From: Leucobacter musarum subsp. musarum
GTDB lineage: Bacteria > Actinomycetota > Actinomycetes > Actinomycetales > Microbacteriaceae
Direction: 5' to 3'
Assembly (NCBI RefSeq): GCF_001273845.1
Contig: NZ_JHBW01000087.1
Location: forward strand, 1-64,000
DNA: 64,000 nucleotides
Below, in pieces: positions 45,684 to 55,467 of the stretch. The translations under genes were made by a program, and so were the position numbers. Each line of letters begins with the position of its first letter. Within the stretch, counting starts at the first letter, position 1. The notes under the pieces were generated by a model. It ran no database searches and was not told the DNA's origin. It was given only the letters and a program-made list of their open reading frames with translations.

Positions 45684-46757
45684 ATGGATACTCAGGCAGC
45701 GACGACCACTCCCGTGCAGGAGGACCCGAAGCGCATCGAGTATTTTGAGGTGTTGCGCGTCGTTGCGACGATCGCGGTGATCGGGATCCACGCCGCGATT
45801 ACCGAATGGCATGCGATTCCGATCAGCGAGACTAGATGGGTCGAGTTGACGTGGATCAACGGCGCACTCCGGTTCTGTGTACCGATCTTCTTCATGATCT
45901 CGGGAGCGCTCTTCCTCGACCCCCAGCGCACGCTTCGGGCCCGTTCCTTGCGACGACGAATTGCACGTCTCACCGTCGGATATGCCGTGTGGTCGCTGCT
46001 GTACGCCGCGCTCACGGTGTATGGCCCCGGTGGGAGCCGGGATCTGTGGGAGTTCATCTCCGAATTCGTGACCGGTCACTTCCACTTGTGGTTCCTGATC
46101 GCACTGATCGGGTTGAACCTGGCGACGCCGATCCTGCGCCGGATCACGACCGACCGTCGCATCTCGTGGTACTTCGTCGCACTCGCGGTTCCGTTCGCGG
46201 CGGTGTTCCCGCTGCTCGAACCCATTCCGGGTGCCGGCGACCTGCTGCGGTCGGTGCTCGGCACGATGCGCTTCGACCTCGTGCTCGGGTACTCCGGCTA
46301 CTTCGTGCTCGGCTATCTGCTGCACACGGCGCGCGGCACGACACGAGCACGCGTGGGGTGGATCATCTGCGCGGCTGCGGGCATCGCGGCGACGGTATGG
46401 GGCACGATCGAAGCTTCGCGTGCAGCCGGAGAGACTGACGAGCGGTACTTCGACTTCGTGTCGATCACCGTGGCCGTCGTCGCTGTTGCCGTCTTCGTCT
46501 GCGCGCGCGATTGGAACCTGTCGCATCGTCTGAGCGCCGGGTGGACTCGCGCGGTGGCCCTGTTCGCGGGGGCATCATTCGGAATCTATCTCGTGCATCC
46601 CTTCTTCCTGTGGTGCCTGCGGCAGATCGGAATGACGACGGAGATCGCCAGCCCGTGGATCTCGGTACCCGTGCTCACCGTCGCTGTCGCTGCACTGAGT
46701 CTGGGGGCCTCACTGCTCTTGCGCTGCATCCCGTGGGTGCGCGGGGTTCTCGCTTGA
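45684..46757 (+). CDS. acyltransferase family 3 membrane protein
   Basis: 357-aa integral membrane acyltransferase (OafA/WecH-type) with about ten helices. It starts IEYFEVLRVVATIAVIGIHA, where the His corresponds to the family's conserved catalytic residue, and includes FCVPIFFMISGALF and FGIYLVHPFFLWCL. Such proteins O-acetylate or O-succinylate cell surface glycans. Because its neighbour is a GT2 enzyme, it may decorate the same polymer. ATG 45684 has TACGCT eight bases upstream. Substrate not determined. Confidence 0.85.
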   Translation: MDTQAATTTPVQEDPKRIEYFEVLRVVATIAVIGIHAAITEWHAIPISETRWVELTWINGALRFCVPIFFMISGALFLDPQRTLRARSLRRRIARLTVGYAVWSLLYAALTVYGPGGSRDLWEFISEFVTGHFHLWFLIALIGLNLATPILRRITTDRRISWYFVALAVPFAAVFPLLEPIPGAGDLLRSVLGTMRFDLVLGYSGYFVLGYLLHTARGTTRARVGWIICAAAGIAATVWGTIEASRAAGETDERYFDFVSITVAVVAVAVFVCARDWNLSHRLSAGWTRAVALFAGASFGIYLVHPFFLWCLRQIGMTTEIASPWISVPVLTVAVAALSLGASLLLRCIPWVRGVLA

Positions 46758-46858
46758 TCGCCTGATCACGCCGCGCCGCGCCGCGCGCTGTCTCGCGAAG
46801 TGTCGAATGTCAGAGGCGCGCAGTACCCTGGTGATGGTCCGCGAGAGGGGTTTCACCG

Positions 46859-49800
46859 GTGTCAGATTCAGACGGGTTCGTGCATCTGCACGTGCACAGC
46901 GAGTACTCGATGCTCGACGGGGCGGCGCGTGTCGGGCCACTCATGGAGGCCGCTGCTGCGCAGGGAATGCCGGCGATCGCCGTCACTGACCACGGCAACA
47001 CGTTCGGTGCCTTCGACTTCTGGCGACAGGCCAAAGACCACGGGCTCAACCCCATCATCGGCATCGAGGCGTACCTGACGCCGGGCACGCACCGCACAGA
47101 CAAGACACGTGTGCGCTGGGGCGACGGCGGTGGCGACGATGTTTCGGGCTCGGGCGCCTATACGCACATGACCATGCTGTCTGAGTCGACGGAGGGCATG
47201 CACAACCTCTTCCGGCTCTCGAGCTACGCGTCGATGCAGGGGTACTACTTCAAGCCGCGTATGGATCGCGAGCTCCTCCAGACCTACGGAAAAGGGCTGA
47301 TCACCACGACCGGTTGCCCGTCGGGTGAAATCCAGACCCGACTGCGCCTCGGGCAGTACCAGGAGGCGCGTCAGGCAGCCGCAGAATTCCAGGACATCTT
47401 CGGGCGCGAGAATTTCTTCTGCGAGTTGATGGATCACGGACTCGAGATCGAGCGCCGTGTGCAGAGCGATCTCGTGAAGATCGCCCGCGATCTCTCGATT
47501 CCCCTGGTCGCGACAAATGACCTCCACTACGTGCACGAGGCCGATGCCGAGGCGCACTCGGCGCTCCTGTGCGTGCAGTCGGGGTCGCGCCTAGACGATC
47601 CGAACCGCTTCCAATTCAACGGGTCGGGGTACTACTTGAAGACGGCCGCTGAGATGAGGCACATCTTCCGCGACTTCCCGGAGGCGTGCGACAACACCCT
47701 CCTTATCGCCGAGCGCTGCAACGTCGAATTCAACACCTCGGCGAACTATATGCCGCGATACCCGGTGCCCGCAGGGGAATCCGAAGATAGCTGGTTCATT
47801 AAAGAGGTCGAGCTGGGCCTGCAGTACCGGTACCCGAACGGCATTCCCGATGATGTGCGCAAGCAGGCCGAGTACGAGATCGGCGTCATCACGCAGATGG
47901 GGTTCCCCGGCTACTTCCTCGTCGTCGCCGACTTCATCAATTGGTCGAAGAACAACGGTATCCGCGTCGGCCCCGGCCGCGGTTCGGGTGCCGGTTCGAT
48001 GGTGGCGTACGCGATGCGCATCACCGATCTCGATCCGCTGCAGCACGGGCTGATCTTCGAGCGCTTCCTGAATCCCGACCGTGTTTCCATGCCCGACTTC
48101 GACGTCGACTTCGATGATCGCCGTCGCGGCGAGGTCATCAAGTACGTGACGGAGAAGTACGGCGACGAACGTGTCGCTCAGATCGTCACCTACGGCACGA
48201 TCAAATCGAAGCAGGCGCTGAAAGACTCGTCGCGCGTACTCGGGTTCCCCTTCGGCATGGGCGAGAAGCTGACCAAGGCGATGCCGCCCGCCGTCATGGC
48301 GAAAGACATCCCCCTCTCGGGTATCACCGACAGCAAGCACCCGAGGTACAAAGAGGCAGCCGAGTTCCGCGCGGTACTGCAAGAAGACCCCGAGGCGAAG
48401 ACGGTCTACGACACCGCACTCGGGCTCGAAGGCCTGAAGCGGCAATGGGGTGTGCACGCCGCCGGCGTGATCATGTCGAGCGATCCGCTCATCGACATCA
48501 TCCCGCTGCAGAAGCGTGAACAAGACGGGCAGATCGTCACCCAATTCGATTACCCGACCTGCGAAGGCCTCGGGCTGATCAAGATGGACTTTCTGGGGTT
48601 GCGCAACCTCACGATCATCTCGGATGCCCTGGAGAACATCCGCCTGAACCGCGGCGAGGAACTTGATCTCGAGCGCCTCGAGCTCGACGATGCACCGTCG
48701 TACGAGTTGCTCGCGCGCGGCGACACACTCGGGGTGTTTCAGCTCGACGGCGGGCCGATGCGCGGCCTGCTGCGCCTTATGAAGCCCGACAACTTCGAAG
48801 ACATCTCCGCGGTGCTCGCGCTGTACCGCCCGGGCCCCATGGGTGCCGATTCCCACACGAACTACGCGCTCCGTAAGAACGGCCTGCAAGAGATCACGCC
48901 GATTCACCCCGAGCTGGCCGAGCCGCTGAAAGACATCCTCGAGACGACCTACGGCCTCATCATCTACCAAGAGCAGGTGATGTCAATCGCGCAGCGGGTC
49001 GCGGGCTTCTCGCTCGGCCAGGCCGATATTCTGCGACGCGCCATGGGCAAGAAGAAGAAGTCTGAGCTCGACAAACAGTACGAAGGCTTTGCCGGCGGCA
49101 TGAAAGAGCGCGGGTATTCTGAGGCCGCTGTCAAAGCCCTCTGGGACATTCTGCTGCCCTTCTCGGACTACGCATTCAACAAGGCGCACTCTGCGGCGTA
49201 CGGCGTGGTGAGTTACTGGACCGCCTATCTCAAAGAGCACTATCCCGCCGAGTACATGGCGGCGCTGTTGACGAGTGTCGGCGACTCCAAAGACAAACTC
49301 GCGATCTATCTCAACGAGTGCCGCCGCATGGGCATCAAGGTGCTGCCGCCGGCGGTGAATGAATCGTTCGCAAACTTCTCTGCAGTCGGTTCCGATATTC
49401 GATTCGGCCTCGGCGCGATTCGCAACGTCGGTACGAACGTTGTCGAGGCGGTGCGGGAGGCGCGCGAGACCAAGGGCAACTTCGAGACCTTCCACGACTA
49501 TCTCAAGAAGGTATCGCTGGTCGCGCTGAACAAGCGCACGATCGAATCACTCATCAAAGCGGGTGCCTTCGACGGGCTCGGGGGTACGCGACGGGCGCTG
49601 GTCGAAATCCACGAATCTGCGATCGAAAGTTCGGTCAAGGAGAAGCGTGACGCCGAGAACGGCAATGTCGGTTTCGATTTCGACAGCCTGTTCGCTGAAG
49701 TCGCTGAGTCCGACGGCGCCGGTGATTCGGTGTCGCAGGTTCCCGATCGCCCGGAGTGGACGAAGAAAGACAAGCTCGCGTTCGAACGAGAGATGCTCGG

Positions 49801-50413
49801 CTTGTACGTCTCGGATCACCCGCTTCGCGGACTCGACGCCGCCCTTGCGAAAGAAGCGAGTGCCACCGTGCAGCAGGTGACCAACCCCGAAGCGAGCCCG
49901 AGTTTTGACGGCGAGATTGTCACGGTCGCCGGGCTCCTCACGAGTGTGCAGCACCGCACGGCGAAGTCCGGCAACCTGTACGGCATGGTCACGATCGAGG
50001 ACTTCACCGGCGAGGTGCAGGCGCTGTTCATGGGGAAGTCGTATCAGGAGTTCGGCAGCCTATTGCAGCCAGACAGCGTGGTGGCGCTCCGAGGGAAGAT
50101 GAATGCGCGTGACGACGGCATGTCCATGCACGCCTACGGGGTCAAGCCGATCGATGTATCTGCGCAAGACGACGCGTCGATGCTGATGATCTCCCTTGCG
50201 GACTCCCGAGCGACCGAGAAGGTGATGGGGGAGTTGAAAGACACACTGGCGCGTCACCGGGGCGACAGCGAGGTGCGTTTGAACCTAATGACGTCAACTG
50301 CGATCCGCGTCTTCGAACTTCCGCAGCAGGTGCGCATTACGGCTGATCTCTTTGGCGAGCTGAAGGGCCTCCTCGGTCCCCGGTGTTTGCTGCCCGTAGA
50401 AGATCTGCTGTAA
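46859..50413 (+). CDS. dnaE: DNA polymerase III subunit alpha
   Basis: 1184-aa replicative polymerase of the DnaE1 type. It contains the PHP domain (FVHLHVHSEYSMLDG at the start), the polymerase palm with Asp residues in MPDFDVDFDD (about 413-417), VGPGRGSGAGSMVAYA, helix-hairpin-helix DNA binding, and a C-terminal OB domain (VTVAGLLTSVQHR, YGMVTIEDFTGEVQALFMG). Normal length. The start is GTG 46859; the PHP motif begins eight residues later, supporting this choice. Confidence 0.97.
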   Translation: MSDSDGFVHLHVHSEYSMLDGAARVGPLMEAAAAQGMPAIAVTDHGNTFGAFDFWRQAKDHGLNPIIGIEAYLTPGTHRTDKTRVRWGDGGGDDVSGSGAYTHMTMLSESTEGMHNLFRLSSYASMQGYYFKPRMDRELLQTYGKGLITTTGCPSGEIQTRLRLGQYQEARQAAAEFQDIFGRENFFCELMDHGLEIERRVQSDLVKIARDLSIPLVATNDLHYVHEADAEAHSALLCVQSGSRLDDPNRFQFNGSGYYLKTAAEMRHIFRDFPEACDNTLLIAERCNVEFNTSANYMPRYPVPAGESEDSWFIKEVELGLQYRYPNGIPDDVRKQAEYEIGVITQMGFPGYFLVVADFINWSKNNGIRVGPGRGSGAGSMVAYAMRITDLDPLQHGLIFERFLNPDRVSMPDFDVDFDDRRRGEVIKYVTEKYGDERVAQIVTYGTIKSKQALKDSSRVLGFPFGMGEKLTKAMPPAVMAKDIPLSGITDSKHPRYKEAAEFRAVLQEDPEAKTVYDTALGLEGLKRQWGVHAAGVIMSSDPLIDIIPLQKREQDGQIVTQFDYPTCEGLGLIKMDFLGLRNLTIISDALENIRLNRGEELDLERLELDDAPSYELLARGDTLGVFQLDGGPMRGLLRLMKPDNFEDISAVLALYRPGPMGADSHTNYALRKNGLQEITPIHPELAEPLKDILETTYGLIIYQEQVMSIAQRVAGFSLGQADILRRAMGKKKKSELDKQYEGFAGGMKERGYSEAAVKALWDILLPFSDYAFNKAHSAAYGVVSYWTAYLKEHYPAEYMAALLTSVGDSKDKLAIYLNECRRMGIKVLPPAVNESFANFSAVGSDIRFGLGAIRNVGTNVVEAVREARETKGNFETFHDYLKKVSLVALNKRTIESLIKAGAFDGLGGTRRALVEIHESAIESSVKEKRDAENGNVGFDFDSLFAEVAESDGAGDSVSQVPDRPEWTKKDKLAFEREMLGLYVSDHPLRGLDAALAKEASATVQQVTNPEASPSFDGEIVTVAGLLTSVQHRTAKSGNLYGMVTIEDFTGEVQALFMGKSYQEFGSLLQPDSVVALRGKMNARDDGMSMHAYGVKPIDVSAQDDASMLMISLADSRATEKVMGELKDTLARHRGDSEVRLNLMTSTAIRVFELPQQVRITADLFGELKGLLGPRCLLPVEDLL

Positions 50414-50447
50414 CCATGCGGCAATCCGGCCGGAGTAGGGTGTGCGT

Positions 50448-51290
50448 ATGAGCGAGTCACAGCAGCAGATCATCGACGCCCTGGGCGTGCAACCCGAGAT
50501 CGACCCGCAGGCGGAGATCGAACGTCGCGTCGCTTTTCTCGCCGCATACGCCGTTGCTATTCCGGGGGTGCGCGGCTTTGTGCTCGGAATTTCCGGCGGC
50601 CAAGATTCGTCGCTGGCGGGTCGGCTGGTGCAGCTCGCGGTCGAACGCTTGCGTGCCGCGGGTCGCGAGGCGGAGTTCGTCGCCGTCCGACTGCCGCACG
50701 GCGTGCAACAGGATGAAGATGATGCGCAACTCGCACTCCAGTTCATCGCGCCCGATCAAACGCTGACCGTGGATATCAAGCCCGCGACAGCCGCGCTCGA
50801 TGCGGCCGTGTCGGATGCCCTCGGCTCACCGGTCACCGATTTCAATCGTGGCAACATCAAAGCGCGTATGCGCATGGTCGCGCAGTACGCTATCGCGGGC
50901 GACCGAGGACTCCTCGTGGTCGGCACGGATCACGCTGCGGAAGCGGTGACCGGCTTCTTCACCAAGTTTGGCGACGGGGCGGCCGACGTCGTGCCGCTCG
51001 ATGGATTGACCAAGGGGCAGGGCGCCTCGCTGCTCCGGGCACTCGATGCCCCGGAGCGGCTCTGGAAGAAGGCGCCGACCGCAGACCTGCTCGACGACCA
51101 GCCGGGGCAGACCGATGAATCGAGCCTCGGAGTCAGCTATTCCGAGATTGACGCGTTCCTCACCGGGAACACGGTCGACCCGTCGAGCGTTGAGAACCTC
51201 GAGCGCCGGTACCGCGCGACGGAGCACAAGCGCCGTCTGCCGGTCTCGCCCAGCGATGACTGGTGGATGCCGGCTGAAGGAGAGAAATGA
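50448..51290 (+). CDS. nadE: NH3-dependent NAD+ synthetase
   Basis: 280-aa amidating enzyme of NAD synthesis. The PP-loop SGGQDSS is at residues 49-55; [21 protein letters not shown] and [15 protein letters not shown] are NadE signatures. There is no glutaminase domain, so ammonia is the nitrogen donor, as in E. coli. ATG 50448 is preceded by TAGGGT at exactly six bases and is probably leaderless. It overlaps msrA by 4 bp. Confidence 0.95.
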   Translation: MSESQQQIIDALGVQPEIDPQAEIERRVAFLAAYAVAIPGVRGFVLGISGGQDSSLAGRLVQLAVERLRAAGREAEFVAVRLPHGVQQDEDDAQLALQFIAPDQTLTVDIKPATAALDAAVSDALGSPVTDFNRGNIKARMRMVAQYAIAGDRGLLVVGTDHAAEAVTGFFTKFGDGAADVVPLDGLTKGQGASLLRALDAPERLWKKAPTADLLDDQPGQTDESSLGVSYSEIDAFLTGNTVDPSSVENLERRYRATEHKRRLPVSPSDDWWMPAEGEK

Positions 51291-51814
51291 CGAACACGAC
51301 CTACGTTCTGGCCGGGGGCTGCTTCTGGTGCCTGGATGCCGCGTATCGAGCACTCCGGGGCGTCACTGATGTGGTGTCGGCATACACGGGTGGCGAGAAC
51401 GACCATCCCACGTATGAGCAGGTGTGCACGGGAACAACGGGGCATGCGGAAGCCGTGGCAGTGACGTTCGACCCGGAGGTCATTCCTTCTTCGGTGATTC
51501 TGGATGCGTTCTTCACGATGCACGACCCGACCCAACTCAATCGGCAGGGCAACGACGTGGGAACGCAATACCGATCCGCGATGTTCCCGGCAGACAACGC
51601 GCAACGGGCCGAGTTCGAGTCCGCCCGCGAGCGGGCGGGCGGACTCTGGCCTCGTCCGGTCGTTACGACGATCGAACCACTCGGCGCGCTGTACCCGGCT
51701 GAGGAGTACCACCAGGATTTCTTCGCGAAGAATCCGACCCAGGGATATTGCCTCGCGGTCGCCGTGCCGAAGGTGAACAAGGTTCGGGCGTCGTTCGCCG
51801 AGTATCTGCGCTAG
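51287..51814 (+). CDS. msrA: peptide methionine-S-sulfoxide reductase MsrA
   Basis: 175-aa repair enzyme for oxidised methionine. The active site GCFWC (Cys12 catalytic) is near the N-terminus, followed by [24 protein letters not shown] and [11 protein letters not shown]. It is translationally coupled to nadE (ATGA). Its TAG stop overlaps the stop of the convergent ssb gene in a shared CTAG, leaving no space for an intergenic terminator. Confidence 0.95.
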   Translation: MTNTTYVLAGGCFWCLDAAYRALRGVTDVVSAYTGGENDHPTYEQVCTGTTGHAEAVAVTFDPEVIPSSVILDAFFTMHDPTQLNRQGNDVGTQYRSAMFPADNAQRAEFESARERAGGLWPRPVVTTIEPLGALYPAEEYHQDFFAKNPTQGYCLAVAVPKVNKVRASFAEYLR

Positions 51815-52353
51815 GCAGCATTCAGCAGCGCATCCGCCTCGGCGACGTCGCCTTCGCCGAACGGCGCACTCTCGGCAGCGTCAGAAGGTGCCGGGGTCAC
51901 CGACCATCCCGAATCCGACGGGGTGAGTGCGTCGTCGGCGAAGGCTCCGGGACTCGCCGGCGTCGCCGACGCGTCAGATTCGATCGGTGGGGGTGTGGCG
52001 TTCTGCTTCGCGAAGGTGCTTGTGCCCCAGCGAAGGTCATGGCCGATGGCATCGGCTTCGACTTCGACGGAGGTGCCCGACTTCTCCTCGGTCTCCCACG
52101 CGCGAACGCGTAACCGCCCATTCACGATGACGCGGTCGCCGGTGGAAAACGAGGCGGCTGAGTGGTCGGCGAGGCCTCGGAAGGTGTTGACCGTCATCCA
52201 GTTGGTCTCGCCATCGACCCACTGCGAACGCTCACGATCGTATTTCCGCTCGGTCGCGGCGATGCGGAACGTGCAGAGCGTTACTTTGCCCGGTGTCGAA
52301 ATCAGTTTGGGGGTCGTCGCAACCGTGCCGACGACGCAGACAGTGGTGGTCAT
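51811..52353 (-). CDS. single-stranded DNA-binding protein paralogue
   Basis: 180-aa protein with an N-terminal SSB-type OB fold (residues about 1-110): VCVVGTVATTPKLI, CTFRIAATERKYDRE and GDRVIVNGRLRVRAWETEE. The C-terminal part is Pro/Ser/Ala-rich and ends EADALLNAA. The acidic DDDIPF-like tip that recruits partner proteins to replicative SSB is missing. This suggests a secondary SSB, used for example in recombination or DNA uptake, rather than the main one, which would usually lie near rpsF/rplI. ATG 52353; a further upstream frame extension has no SSB features. Confidence 0.85.
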   Translation of the reverse strand: MTTTVCVVGTVATTPKLISTPGKVTLCTFRIAATERKYDRERSQWVDGETNWMTVNTFRGLADHSAASFSTGDRVIVNGRLRVRAWETEEKSGTSVEVEADAIGHDLRWGTSTFAKQNATPPPIESDASATPASPGAFADDALTPSDSGWSVTPAPSDAAESAPFGEGDVAEADALLNAA

Positions 52354-52618
52354 GCTTCGCTCCTTCGTTGATGCCGTGAACGGCGGGGAATGTGATGAGC
52401 GGGCGGCGCGTGCCGTGCGGAGTCCGTGCCGCCCGCTCACCCATAGCCTGCGCGATCCACGCGGCTCCCACCGGCGGGTGCGCGCGAATTGTGGATGACG
52501 CGGGGGTAGACCGGGAGAATACCCAACAGTGAGCGGATCATTGTGCCTGAGCGTGGGAGGGGATCCTGTTCCAGCGCATCACCAGCCAGGTCGCGCACCC
52601 GCTTTGTACACTGTGCGT
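52354..52618. other. intergenic region, ssb paralogue / lipoprotein
   Basis: 265-bp divergent gap. At its right end TACACT (52607-52612) lies six bases before the lipoprotein start, a probable -10. Nothing else specific was recognised. Confidence 0.5.
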
Positions 52619-53107
52619 GTGCCTACTGATCCGCATCCCTCCCGCCGATCTGCGTTTGCCGCTGTCGCAGCGCTCGCGCTGAGTGCACTGCTGCTCGGCG
52701 GGTGCGCAATACTCGAGGGCCCCACACCCGAGACACCGAAACGGGAGACGCAGGCTCCGCCGGAGACCACCCCCGAGTTGGTGCCCGGGGGGTCCGCCGC
52801 CGAGAATCTGCCGTATTTCACGGAAGTGCTGCGGGCGTTCAGCGCCGGCACGGGGGCCGTGCAGGGCGCACCGATCGTGCAGGCCGTTGCCGAAGCCGGT
52901 TTCGACAAGACCGCGATGCAGGTGAGTTTCGACGCGAGCAAGACCAATCTGCCCGCCGACAACATCTTTGTGTCGGTGCGCATCGGTACGGACTGCCTGA
53001 TCGGTCAGGTCGTTGCGGCTGATCGGAGCTTCGTCGCTCAGAACGAACCCGCAGTCGGGCCGAACCAGGATTTGTGCCTGATCGGGGAGACCGCGCCCAT
53101 CAGCTGA
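52619..53107 (+). CDS. putative lipoprotein, unknown function
   Basis: 162-aa secreted lipoprotein. The signal peptide has a basic start, a hydrophobic core (FAAVAALALSALLLGGC) and a lipobox LGGC with Cys near residue 28. A Pro/Glu/Thr-rich spacer follows, then a conserved-looking domain with two cysteines (DCLIGQV and LCLIGE) that may form a disulfide. It looks like an actinobacterial protein of unknown function. GTG 52619 fits the leaderless spacing after TACACT; GTG 52613 is an alternative two codons earlier. Confidence 0.75.
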   Translation: MPTDPHPSRRSAFAAVAALALSALLLGGCAILEGPTPETPKRETQAPPETTPELVPGGSAAENLPYFTEVLRAFSAGTGAVQGAPIVQAVAEAGFDKTAMQVSFDASKTNLPADNIFVSVRIGTDCLIGQVVAADRSFVAQNEPAVGPNQDLCLIGETAPIS

Positions 53108-53195
53108 GCAACGCTCCGCGCGGTAGAGTGGTGGCGATCCGCATCCATTCCTGCCCACAAAGGAGTTCGGGGCGCCTCCGCGCCCGAAAGTGTCT

Positions 53196-54878
53196 ATGGC
53201 TGAGTACATTTACCAGATGGTTCGCGCGCGCAAGGCGCACGGCGACAAGGTGATCCTCGATGACGTGACCATGGCGTTCCTGCCGGGCGCGAAGATCGGC
53301 GTGGTCGGCCCGAACGGCGCCGGTAAGTCCACGATTCTGAAGATCATGGCGGGGCTCGATACCCCGTCGAACGGTGACGCGATCCTCACCCCCGGATACT
53401 CCGTCGGCATCCTGATGCAGGAGCCGGAGCTCGACGAGCACCTGACGGTTCTCGAGAACGTGCAGCAGGGCGTCGCCGAGATCAAGGGCAAGCTCGATCG
53501 CTTCAACGAGATCTCAGCGGAGATGGCGAATCCCGACGCCGACTACGACACGCTTCTCCCCGAGATGGGCGAGCTCCAGGAAGCGATCGACGCGGTTGAC
53601 GGCTGGGACCTCGACAATCAGCTCGATCAGGCGATGGATGCACTCCGCTGCCCGCCGGCCGACGCCATCATCTCGAACCTCTCGGGCGGTGAGAAGCGCC
53701 GCGTCGCGCTGTGCAAGCTGCTGCTCGAGAAGCCTGATCTGCTGCTCCTCGATGAGCCGACGAACCACCTCGACGCCGAAAGCGTGCTCTGGCTTGAGCA
53801 GCACCTTGCGAAGTACCCGGGTGCGGTCATGGCCGTGACCCACGACCGGTACTTCCTGGATCACGTCGCCACGTGGATCTGCGAGGTCGACCGCGGTCGC
53901 CTGTACCCGTACGAGGGCAACTACTCCACGTACCTGGAGCAGAAGGCCGCGCGTCTCGAGGTCCAGGGCAAGAAGGACCAGAAGCTGCAGAAGCGCCTCA
54001 AAGAAGAACTCGAGTGGGTGCGCTCGAACACGAAGGGGCGTCAGGCGAAGTCGAAGGCCCGTCTGGCCCGCTACGAGGAGATGGCGACGGAGGCAGAGCG
54101 CACGCGCAAGCTCGACTTCGAAGAGATCCAGATTCCCGCGGGCCCGCGTCTCGGAAATGTCGTGCTCGAGGCGAAGACGCTGAACAAGGGGTTCGACGGG
54201 CGCACGCTCATCGATGGCCTGTCGTTCTCGCTGCCGCGCAACGGCATCGTGGGCATCATCGGCCCGAACGGTGTGGGCAAGACGACGCTCTTCAAGACGA
54301 TCGTCGGCATCGAACCGCTCGACGGCGGCGAGCTCAAGATCGGCGAAACGGTCAAGCTGAGTTACGTCGACCAGACGCGAGGCGGCATCGACCCGAAGAA
54401 GACCGTGTGGGAGGTGGTCTCGGAGGGCCTCGACTACATGAAGGTCGGCAACGTCGAGATCCCGTCGCGCGCCTATGTCTCGACCTTCGGGTTCAAGGGG
54501 CCGGATCAGCAGAAGCCGGCCGGCGTGCTCTCCGGTGGCGAGCGCAACCGACTGAACCTGGCGTTGACGCTCAAGCAGGGCGGCAATCTACTGCTCCTCG
54601 ATGAGCCGACTAACGACCTCGACGTCGAGACGCTCACGAGCCTCGAGAACGCGCTGCTCGAGTTCCCGGGTTGCGCCGTCGTCATCACGCACGACCGGTG
54701 GTTCCTGGATCGCATCGCGACGCACATCCTCGCCTACGAGGGCACCGAGGAGAACCCTGCGAACTGGTACTGGTTCGAGGGCAACTTCGAGGCCTACGAA
54801 GCGAACAAGATCGAGCGGCTCGGTGCCGACGCGGCGAAGCCGTCGCGGGTCACCTACCGCAAGCTCACGCGCGACTAA
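53196..54878 (+). CDS. ettA: energy-dependent translational throttle protein EttA (ABC-F)
   Basis: 560-aa soluble ABC-F ATPase that binds the ribosomal E site and couples translation to the ATP/ADP state. Two nucleotide domains are visible: Walker A GPNGAGKST with signature LSGGEKRR, and GPNGVGKTT with LSGGERNR. The linker between them is basic and helical (KKDQKLQKRLKEELEWVRSN). The N-terminus MAEYIYQMVRARKAHG matches EttA, so ATG 53196 is preferred over GTG 53190. A strong terminator follows. Confidence 0.95.
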   Translation: MAEYIYQMVRARKAHGDKVILDDVTMAFLPGAKIGVVGPNGAGKSTILKIMAGLDTPSNGDAILTPGYSVGILMQEPELDEHLTVLENVQQGVAEIKGKLDRFNEISAEMANPDADYDTLLPEMGELQEAIDAVDGWDLDNQLDQAMDALRCPPADAIISNLSGGEKRRVALCKLLLEKPDLLLLDEPTNHLDAESVLWLEQHLAKYPGAVMAVTHDRYFLDHVATWICEVDRGRLYPYEGNYSTYLEQKAARLEVQGKKDQKLQKRLKEELEWVRSNTKGRQAKSKARLARYEEMATEAERTRKLDFEEIQIPAGPRLGNVVLEAKTLNKGFDGRTLIDGLSFSLPRNGIVGIIGPNGVGKTTLFKTIVGIEPLDGGELKIGETVKLSYVDQTRGGIDPKKTVWEVVSEGLDYMKVGNVEIPSRAYVSTFGFKGPDQQKPAGVLSGGERNRLNLALTLKQGGNLLLLDEPTNDLDVETLTSLENALLEFPGCAVVITHDRWFLDRIATHILAYEGTEENPANWYWFEGNFEAYEANKIERLGADAAKPSRVTYRKLTRD

Positions 54879-54884
54879 ACCGCG

Positions 54885-54920
54885 GCGAGGCGCGGCTCCC
54901 GTATGGGGGCCGCGCCTCGC
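54885..54920 (+). terminator. terminator after ettA
   Basis: Arms 54885-54896 and 54909-54920 are perfect 12-bp complements, extendable inward to 16 bp with a GTAT loop. It starts 6 bp after the ettA stop, with a short T-containing end (TTGCT). Confidence 0.85.
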
Positions 54921-54984
54921 TTGCTGGGGGCGCACATCGATCGCCTCGTGGGCGGGAGCGCGGCGAGGTGAGAGGGGATCACTC

Positions 54985-55452
54985 ATGGCACGGACGCGCG
55001 TCGATATGGAACTGCGCTGGGGGGATCAGGACGCCTACGGGCATGTGAACAACGTCGCGTTCGCGCGATTTCTTGAGGAGGCGCGCGTGCGCACCTTCTG
55101 GCTGGGGTCGGGGCGGGAGCGCACCGGAATGGAGCGACATTTCCGGGGCGACGATCCGAACGGCCCGAAGATGCTCGTGGCGAGCCAACAGATCGAGTAC
55201 ACCCGCGTGCTCGAGTATTCGGAGCGTCCGATCACTGTCGAATTGTGGATCGGCAAGCTCGGGGGTTCGAGCCTTGAAGTCCACTATGAGATCGTCGATG
55301 GCGCGGCTGCCGAACGCTCGGTCGTCGCAAAGGCGATCTCCCACATCGTCATCGTCGACGGATCGACGCTGCGTCCGGTGCGTCTCTCTGAGGTCGGTCG
55401 AGCTTCCGTCGAGCCCTGGATAGACGAGCCGCTGCGCATGCGGCGCGGCTGA
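54985..55452 (+). CDS. hotdog-fold acyl-CoA thioesterase
   Basis: 155-aa single hotdog domain. The segment LRWGDQDAYGHVNNVAFARF contains the catalytic-type Asp and the helix start typical of 4-hydroxybenzoyl-CoA/YbgC thioesterases; ISHIVIVDG is the end strand. It hydrolyses an acyl-CoA; the substrate is unknown. AGAGGGGATC precedes ATG 54985. It is convergent with a TesB-type thioesterase only 15 bp away, so two thioesterases of different types are neighbours. Confidence 0.88.
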   Translation: MARTRVDMELRWGDQDAYGHVNNVAFARFLEEARVRTFWLGSGRERTGMERHFRGDDPNGPKMLVASQQIEYTRVLEYSERPITVELWIGKLGGSSLEVHYEIVDGAAAERSVVAKAISHIVIVDGSTLRPVRLSEVGRASVEPWIDEPLRMRRG

Positions 55453-55467
55453 GCGCGGTCTTTCGGC

